Source: Chloracidobacterium sp.
GTDB taxonomy: Bacteria; Acidobacteriota; Blastocatellia; Pyrinomonadales; Pyrinomonadaceae
Length of the DNA: 64,000 nucleotides
Direction of reading: 5' to 3'
Assembly (NCBI GenBank): GCA_016716365.1
Contig: JADJWM010000017.1
Location: 558,001-622,000 of the forward strand
The position numbers and the translations under genes were made by a program. The notes beneath the pieces were generated by a model, which worked only from the letters and a program-made list of their open reading frames with translations, was not told the origin of the DNA and ran no database searches. Positions 59,493-64,000 of this stretch are shown here, piece by piece. Each line of letters opens with the position of its first letter. Within the stretch, counting starts at the first letter, position 1.

Positions 59493-60728
59493 CTATATAC
59501 CGATCCGTCCGAAGTCCGTTGTAGGATGATATCTTGAGAATCCGCGGATCCGCTCCTTCTGCTTGTCTGTCAGGCCGACAATTCCCCGGCCCGAAACCCC
59601 TTTGTTGAATCTTATCTTTCGGCCTTCACCTTCGGCTTCGGCGATCTTCGCCGCGATCGAGGTCTGATGAGCGCCGAGGCCGTAGAAGTTCAGGACTCCC
59701 TGCACAGCTGCCGGCTTGTCGCCGACAAGGTCTTCGTAGCTTAGCCAATATACAGGGAGACGTTTTTGTTTTTCCGCCAGCGACCATGATGCGACAAATT
59801 GGAAGTACCAGGGGATCACATTGTCGATTATCAGGTCGATCTTGGTTTCTTCATCCAATGATTCAAAATCGGCCCGGAAGTAAGTGTTGTAAAACGCTCC
59901 CTGGACGTTATAGAAGTCCAGCAAGCTCATCACCGAGTCGAAGATGTTCCGCACCAGCACAACCGGCTGTATCCCGAACGCCTGCATCAGGTGGACATTC
60001 GCGTCGGACGCCCGGCAGTGCTGCTGTGTGACCGTATCCAAGTGTGCGGTATGCCGAAGCGTGGGCAGGTAGATCTCGTGCTCGGTCTGGCCCGCCGCAT
60101 AAACCATAAAGGCGTCTTTGAAGCCGGTCAAACTTGCCAGAACATTTTTCAAGAACGTCGAAGCCGACTTCGGCACGCATGCGATAAAGATGTGACGCCC
60201 GAGCTGTTCGGGCGTTATCTCGGTCGTGTAGTCGGAAAGCACGGGCCGGGATCCTGCAGCTACCAGCGAGTTCGTGAGATTGATGTAATAACTCGGGCCC
60301 TGGAATATGGATATCGCCTTGCGGCAGCAGTTTAGGCTTGCCCCGAATCGGCCCTTCGCGAAACACGCGAGACCGAGGGATTGGTAGGCGTCGGCAAAAT
60401 GCTGGCGAAAGACCGAATCGTCGGCCATTTGACCGCGTATTTCCAGGCTTAGGGCGGCTTCTACAAATCGGTCCGCCGAATCATGATCTTCCTTCTCGAG
60501 AAGCCTTTCGACCACGGCCTTGTAACTCAGCAGAAGATTGTGGACAAGGTGGTCGTAGAACGGCATCTCGACCGACATCTTCGCCAGCGCACTCTGGAAA
60601 AAGGTTACCGCAATTTCCGGGTTACCTTGCTTGAGTGCTTGAGCTCCAAAATCGACCTCTTGCTGGAGGGCACTTAATAGGTTCTGATTAAGGTTCGAAG
60701 CATCAATCGTTTGACGGGATTGGTGCAT
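59493..60728 (-). CDS. Sulfotransferase with N-terminal TPR-like region
   Basis: Encodes 411 aa. The N-terminus (about 15-165) has TPR-like helices (DFGAQALKQGNPEIAVTFFQSALAKM, CFAKGRFGASLNCCRKAISIF). The sulfotransferase fold starts at IFIACVPKSASTFLKNVLASLTG, the 5'-phosphosulfate loop for PAPS, then VVLVRNIFDSVMSLLDFY, the 3'-phosphate-binding region. No membrane anchor; cytosolic. The acceptor is not predicted. It lies downstream of the PAPS-making sat-cysC gene on the same strand, 103 bp apart with its own inverted repeat. Confidence 0.85.
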   Translation of the reverse strand: MHQSRQTIDASNLNQNLLSALQQEVDFGAQALKQGNPEIAVTFFQSALAKMSVEMPFYDHLVHNLLLSYKAVVERLLEKEDHDSADRFVEAALSLEIRGQMADDSVFRQHFADAYQSLGLACFAKGRFGASLNCCRKAISIFQGPSYYINLTNSLVAAGSRPVLSDYTTEITPEQLGRHIFIACVPKSASTFLKNVLASLTGFKDAFMVYAAGQTEHEIYLPTLRHTAHLDTVTQQHCRASDANVHLMQAFGIQPVVLVRNIFDSVMSLLDFYNVQGAFYNTYFRADFESLDEETKIDLIIDNVIPWYFQFVASWSLAEKQKRLPVYWLSYEDLVGDKPAAVQGVLNFYGLGAHQTSIAAKIAEAEGEGRKIRFNKGVSGRGIVGLTDKQKERIRGFSRYHPTTDFGRIGI

Positions 60729-60739
60729 TAAGGATCAAG

Positions 60740-60766
60740 TTAAGTGTCGAAAAAAATGACACTTAA
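60740..60766 (-). promoter_or_regulatory. Perfect 9-bp inverted repeat in sulfotransferase leader
   Basis: TTAAGTGTC (60740-60748) and GACACTTAA (60758-60766) flank a 9-nt spacer. On the minus strand TTGACT (60790-60795) is a good -35; the -10 at 17-bp spacing (60767-60772, TTAACC) is poor. The repeat overlaps the region just downstream of that -10, an operator position. No T-run follows on the minus strand, so it is not a terminator. A related AAGTGTC/GACGCTT pair lies at 62550-62565 before sat-cysC. Confidence 0.5.
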
Positions 60767-60831
60767 GGTTAACGTAAGTACACTGTTTTAGTCAATCTTT
60801 TTCGGTATGTGGCGGGCTAATTGATGAAACC

Positions 60832-62541
60832 CTAAGCAACGAAGCCAAGCGTGCGCAGTTGCGAAATTATCTTCGCCGCGTTATCAGCCGCAGTTAACGA
60901 TACGGTCTCCAGCCTTAATTCGGGGTTTTCGGGCGGCTCATAAGCGTCGTTTATGCCAGTAAAATCCTTAATTTCGCCGCGGCGAGCTTTTGCGTACATT
61001 CCTTTCGGGTCACGATCCTCGCAAACAGCAAGCGGGGTATCGACGAAGACCTCGATGAACTTGCCCTCAGGAAACATCTGACGGACCCGGTCGCGGCCGC
61101 TTCGATAGGGACTGACCGCGGCGCAGATCGCTACACCTCCATGCCGGACTACCTCGGAAGCGACAAATCCGATCCGCGTGACATTTGTTTCGCGGTCTTC
61201 GCGTGAGAACCCAAGACCTTTCGAAAGATGCGTGCGAACGACATCGCCATCAAGCAAGGTCGACTGACGACCCTCTTCAAGCAGAAGCGAGACGAGGACC
61301 TCGGCCGTGGTCGATTTACCGGAAGCACTAAGCCCGGTGAACCAAATGCAGACGCCTTGCCGGTTTCGCGGAGGATGGCTTTCGGCCAACACTTCGCTAA
61401 CCTCGGGCCTTGTAAACCAATTCGGAAGCGCCCTTCCGCGGCTCAAATATTCATCGCGGATCTCGGTTCCGGAGAGCGAAAACTTACGAACGCCCTTCGA
61501 GACCTTGACCGTTTCCTCATACCGTGCGTCGTCGGGCAGGTACGCAAATTCACCGAAGGTAAGAGGCGTCACACCGATCTCGTCGCTGAAAGCAACGACG
61601 AGTTCTTGTGCGGCCGTCGGAGCGTAGAAGGGCTCTCCTTTCGAATTCAAGCCCGGGCTTGCGTGGTCGCGGCCGACGATCAGAAAGTTCGCGCCGTAAT
61701 TCCGGCGGATGATCGCATGCCAAACCGCCTCCCGCGGTCCCGCCATCCGCATCGCCAGTGGCAAAAGTGCAAGAAGCGCACGGCCTGGTTCATATGCAAG
61801 GTCCCTGACGATCCGGTAGGTACGTACCCGGGTGTAATGATCGATATCGCCCTCTTTCGTCAATCCGACCACGGGGTGGAGAAGGAGCGTCCCGTCAGCC
61901 AATTCGATAGCCCGTTGGGTCATCACTTCATGGGCGAAGTGGATCGGATTCCGGGTCTGGAAGGCAACAACGTTCTCACGTCCGAGGTCTTCAAGGCGGG
62001 CGCGCGTTTGTGCAGGGGTCATCCGCAGCTCCTTAAAGTCATGATAGACCGGGAGCGAGAGGACGCGTAGGCGGCCGGAAAGGCAGAACCGTCCCCAGCG
62101 TGCAGATTCGGTAACGAGCGGGTGGCGCGGATCGTCGGTGCCGAAGACGGAAGCGGCTAATTCGCGGTGGTCCCATTCAAAGATCTCTTCGACGTCGAGG
62201 ATCGCCAGAAGCTCATTTTTCTGATCGCGCAGGGCGATGGGAGTACCGACGGCTATCCCGTCCAGGTTATCGACAGAAAAGGTGACCGGGATCGGAAAGA
62301 CACTCCCGTCGGCAAGCCGCATGTCGCCGCCGACTCGCTCAAGATCCGAACGGCCCATGAACGATCTAAGCGGGGAAAACCCGCCCGTGGCCAGGAGTTC
62401 GAGGTCGCAAGTCTCGCGGCGTGTTAGCTGAACGGAAGGCAGTTTCGAGGCGAACTCGAATAGTTCACGGCGCTCCTCTGCCGGCACGAGCAGGTCAACC
62501 AACTCGCCGCCATATGGTGAGATCAAAGAATTCTTTGCCAT
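60832..62541 (-). CDS. Bifunctional sulfate adenylyltransferase/adenylylsulfate kinase
   Basis: Encodes 569 aa. The N-terminal ATP sulfurylase (about 1-385) has QTRNPIHFAHE (ATP-binding QxRNPxH) and GRDHASPG. The C-terminal APS kinase (about 395-569) has Walker A GLSASGKSTTAEVL and FIEVFVDTPLAVCEDRDPKGMYAKARRGEIKDFTGINDAYEPPENPEL. This Sat-CysC order makes PAPS from sulfate and two ATP. No cysDN, cysH or sulfite reductase is adjacent; the neighbour is a sulfotransferase, so PAPS is likely used for sulfation rather than assimilation. Cytosolic. Confidence 0.95.
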   Translation of the reverse strand: MAKNSLISPYGGELVDLLVPAEERRELFEFASKLPSVQLTRRETCDLELLATGGFSPLRSFMGRSDLERVGGDMRLADGSVFPIPVTFSVDNLDGIAVGTPIALRDQKNELLAILDVEEIFEWDHRELAASVFGTDDPRHPLVTESARWGRFCLSGRLRVLSLPVYHDFKELRMTPAQTRARLEDLGRENVVAFQTRNPIHFAHEVMTQRAIELADGTLLLHPVVGLTKEGDIDHYTRVRTYRIVRDLAYEPGRALLALLPLAMRMAGPREAVWHAIIRRNYGANFLIVGRDHASPGLNSKGEPFYAPTAAQELVVAFSDEIGVTPLTFGEFAYLPDDARYEETVKVSKGVRKFSLSGTEIRDEYLSRGRALPNWFTRPEVSEVLAESHPPRNRQGVCIWFTGLSASGKSTTAEVLVSLLLEEGRQSTLLDGDVVRTHLSKGLGFSREDRETNVTRIGFVASEVVRHGGVAICAAVSPYRSGRDRVRQMFPEGKFIEVFVDTPLAVCEDRDPKGMYAKARRGEIKDFTGINDAYEPPENPELRLETVSLTAADNAAKIISQLRTLGFVA

Positions 62542-62756
62542 CGGAGATCAAGTGTCGGGACGCTTAGCCCGGTCGGGTGCGTTCGGCCCGGCCAATCCCG
62601 CTGAAAGCAGTTTCGCCCCTGGTAAATCTTATTCGAGATATAGCCTGGTTGCCTAAAACCAGACGCGAAGTTATCATTTCCTGTCCGAATTTAATGCGTT
62701 TGACGGTTTGGGCTAGTGCTTGTCCGGTACAGTCTGGGCGCACAACGGGGATCATT

Positions 62757-64000
62757 ATGGTCGAGAAAGGCGTTGTGATCGCGCCGGCAAATGGAAAACT
62801 TGGTGTCTTGCTCGTTGGGCTCGGGGCGGTCAGCACGACCCTTGTAGCGGGCGTCGAGGCCATTCGCCGGGGGATCGCTAAACCCGTCGGTTCGCTCACG
62901 CAAATGGGCACGATACGTCTGGGCAAGCGGACCGATAATCGGTCCCCGCGTATCAAGGACCTCGTACCCCTTACAGAACTTGAAGATATAGTTTTCGGTG
63001 CCTGGGATATCTTTCCCGACAATGCGTTCGATGCCGCGATGAAGGCCGGTGTGCTCGAGAAGGACCTATTGAACCAGGTTTCCGAACAGCTTGGCGGCCT
63101 GAAGCCCATGCCTGCAGTCTTCGAGCAGAATTTCGTCAAAAGGCTGACCGGCACCAATGTCAAATCGGCCGCGAACAAGATGGAACTCGCCGAGAAGCTG
63201 ATGGAGGACATCGCTCGATTCAAGGCGGACAATGGACTCGACCGAATGGTAATGGTCTGGGCGGCTTCAACCGAGATCTTCCTTGAAGAAACCGGCGTTC
63301 ATGGTTCCATCGAAGCTTTTGAAAAGGGTCTTTACGACAACGATCCCGCCATCGCTCCCTCAATGATCTACGCCTACGCAGCGATCAGATCGGGGGTTCC
63401 TTTCGCCAACGGCGCGCCGAATCTGACGGCGGACATACCTGCCCTCACCAAATTGGCCGAGGAACGAAAAGTGCCCATTTGCGGAAAGGATTTCAAAACG
63501 GGCCAGACCCTGATGAAGACGATCCTTGCCCCGGGGCTCAAATCAAGGATGCTCGGGCTGGACGGCTGGTATTCGACGAACATTCTCGGCAATCGCGACG
63601 GCGAGGTCCTGGACGATCCGGAGAATTTCAAGACCAAAGAAGAATCAAAGCTCTCGGTTCTGGAGCATATACTCCAGCCGGAGGTCTATCCCGATCTATA
63701 CGACCATTTTTCGCATGTCGTCCGGATCAATTATTACCCGCCGCGCGGTGACAACAAAGAGGGGTGGGACAATATCGATATTTTCGGCTGGCTCGGCTAT
63801 AAGATGCAGATCAAGATCGATTTCCTTTGCCGGGATTCGATACTCGCAGCCCCTTTAGCCCTTGATCTTGCGCTCTTCCTGGATCTTGCCCAGCGCGCGG
63901 GCATGAAAGGAATTCAAGAGTGGCTCTCGTTCTATTTCAAAGCCCCGCAAACGGCGCCCGGCCTGTATCCTGAGCATGATATTTTCATTCAGTTGATGAA
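62757..64000 (+). CDS. ino1: Inositol-3-phosphate synthase (3' end outside window)
   Basis: An open frame runs from ATG 62757 to the window end (about 414 codons). The N-terminus has GVLLVGLGAVSTTLVAGVEAIRRG, the NAD-binding Rossmann motif. Conserved blocks include VWAASTEIFLEE, PLTADIPA-like NLTADIPAL, CGKDFKTGQT and YSTNILGNRDG, then DHFSHVVRINYYPPRGD, typical of MIPS/Ino1 which converts glucose-6-phosphate to inositol-3-phosphate. Inositol could feed phospholipid or compatible-solute synthesis. A CTGGTT/AACCAG inverted repeat (62645-62662) is upstream. Confidence 0.9.
   Translation, partial: MVEKGVVIAPANGKLGVLLVGLGAVSTTLVAGVEAIRRGIAKPVGSLTQMGTIRLGKRTDNRSPRIKDLVPLTELEDIVFGAWDIFPDNAFDAAMKAGVLEKDLLNQVSEQLGGLKPMPAVFEQNFVKRLTGTNVKSAANKMELAEKLMEDIARFKADNGLDRMVMVWAASTEIFLEETGVHGSIEAFEKGLYDNDPAIAPSMIYAYAAIRSGVPFANGAPNLTADIPALTKLAEERKVPICGKDFKTGQTLMKTILAPGLKSRMLGLDGWYSTNILGNRDGEVLDDPENFKTKEESKLSVLEHILQPEVYPDLYDHFSHVVRINYYPPRGDNKEGWDNIDIFGWLGYKMQIKIDFLCRDSILAAPLALDLALFLDLAQRAGMKGIQEWLSFYFKAPQTAPGLYPEHDIFIQLM

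Noticed and set aside
1..64000. CRISPR array, tRNA, rRNA, transposase or prophage genes
   Set aside because: No regular spaced repeats, tRNA-like cloverleaf, IS ends or phage structural genes were recognised by eye.

Overview
The window looks like chromosomal DNA from an Acidobacteriota bacterium, most likely class Blastocatellia (Pyrinomonadaceae-like). This is inferred from gene content: FG-GAP/VCBS repeat proteins of the 'DYDGDGKTDFAVFRPG' kind, a TIGR03663/Agl23-like membrane protein, a DUF4912 plus GH57 pair, many secreted class C-like serine hydrolases, heavy GTG start use and moderately high GC. No rRNA, tRNA, CRISPR array, transposase or phage gene was seen.

Layout. 1-10 kb is housekeeping and envelope: a cut-off secreted Cys-rich protein, ychF, two multi-pass membrane proteins of glycosyltransferase character, a HabA-like membrane protein, a HerA-like ATPase and a LytS/LytTR two-component pair. 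10-46 kb is an almost unbroken plus-strand run of about 30 genes, nearly all with signal peptides. It holds five serine hydrolases of the beta-lactamase fold, three metallo-beta-lactamase-fold proteins, three amidohydrolases or M20 peptidases, four alpha/beta hydrolases, S41, M23 and retropepsin-like peptidases, SUMF1-like, NTF2-like, TPR and PD40 beta-propeller proteins, a diheme cytochrome c, an intradiol dioxygenase and a four-domain rhodanese. It carries no transporter and no cytoplasmic pathway. Many junctions are ATGA/GTGA/TGATG overlaps, so long polycistronic units are likely, especially 14.6-32.9 kb and 33.1-41.1 kb. The end of the run has a class V aminotransferase facing an AraC regulator, a frameshifted PD40 protein and an M20 hydrolase.

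47.4-64 kb returns to core functions: dps behind a sigma-70-like promoter overlapped by a PerR-box-like palindrome, a pilN/pilO-type pilus or secretion assembly operon, an FHA-GGDEF protein, a heptosyltransferase, DUF3108, DUF4912 and GH57 glucan-branching genes, a frameshifted FG-GAP surface protein, a TPR-sulfotransferase next to a fused sulfate adenylyltransferase/APS kinase (donor maker beside donor user), and inositol-3-phosphate synthase running off the right edge.

Most noteworthy: (1) a fossil duplication around 12.85-14.76 kb in which a metallo-hydrolase is flanked by about 390-bp direct repeats and has acquired the N-terminus and signal peptide of a neighbouring serine hydrolase; (2) the secreted hydrolase island as a whole; (3) the PerR-box/dps promoter; (4) three genes each split by an apparent single frameshift, either decay or assembly error; (5) the PAPS-synthesis/sulfotransferase pair with a perfect 9-bp inverted repeat in its promoter region. 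Functional assignments come from motif recognition by eye; no database search was run.
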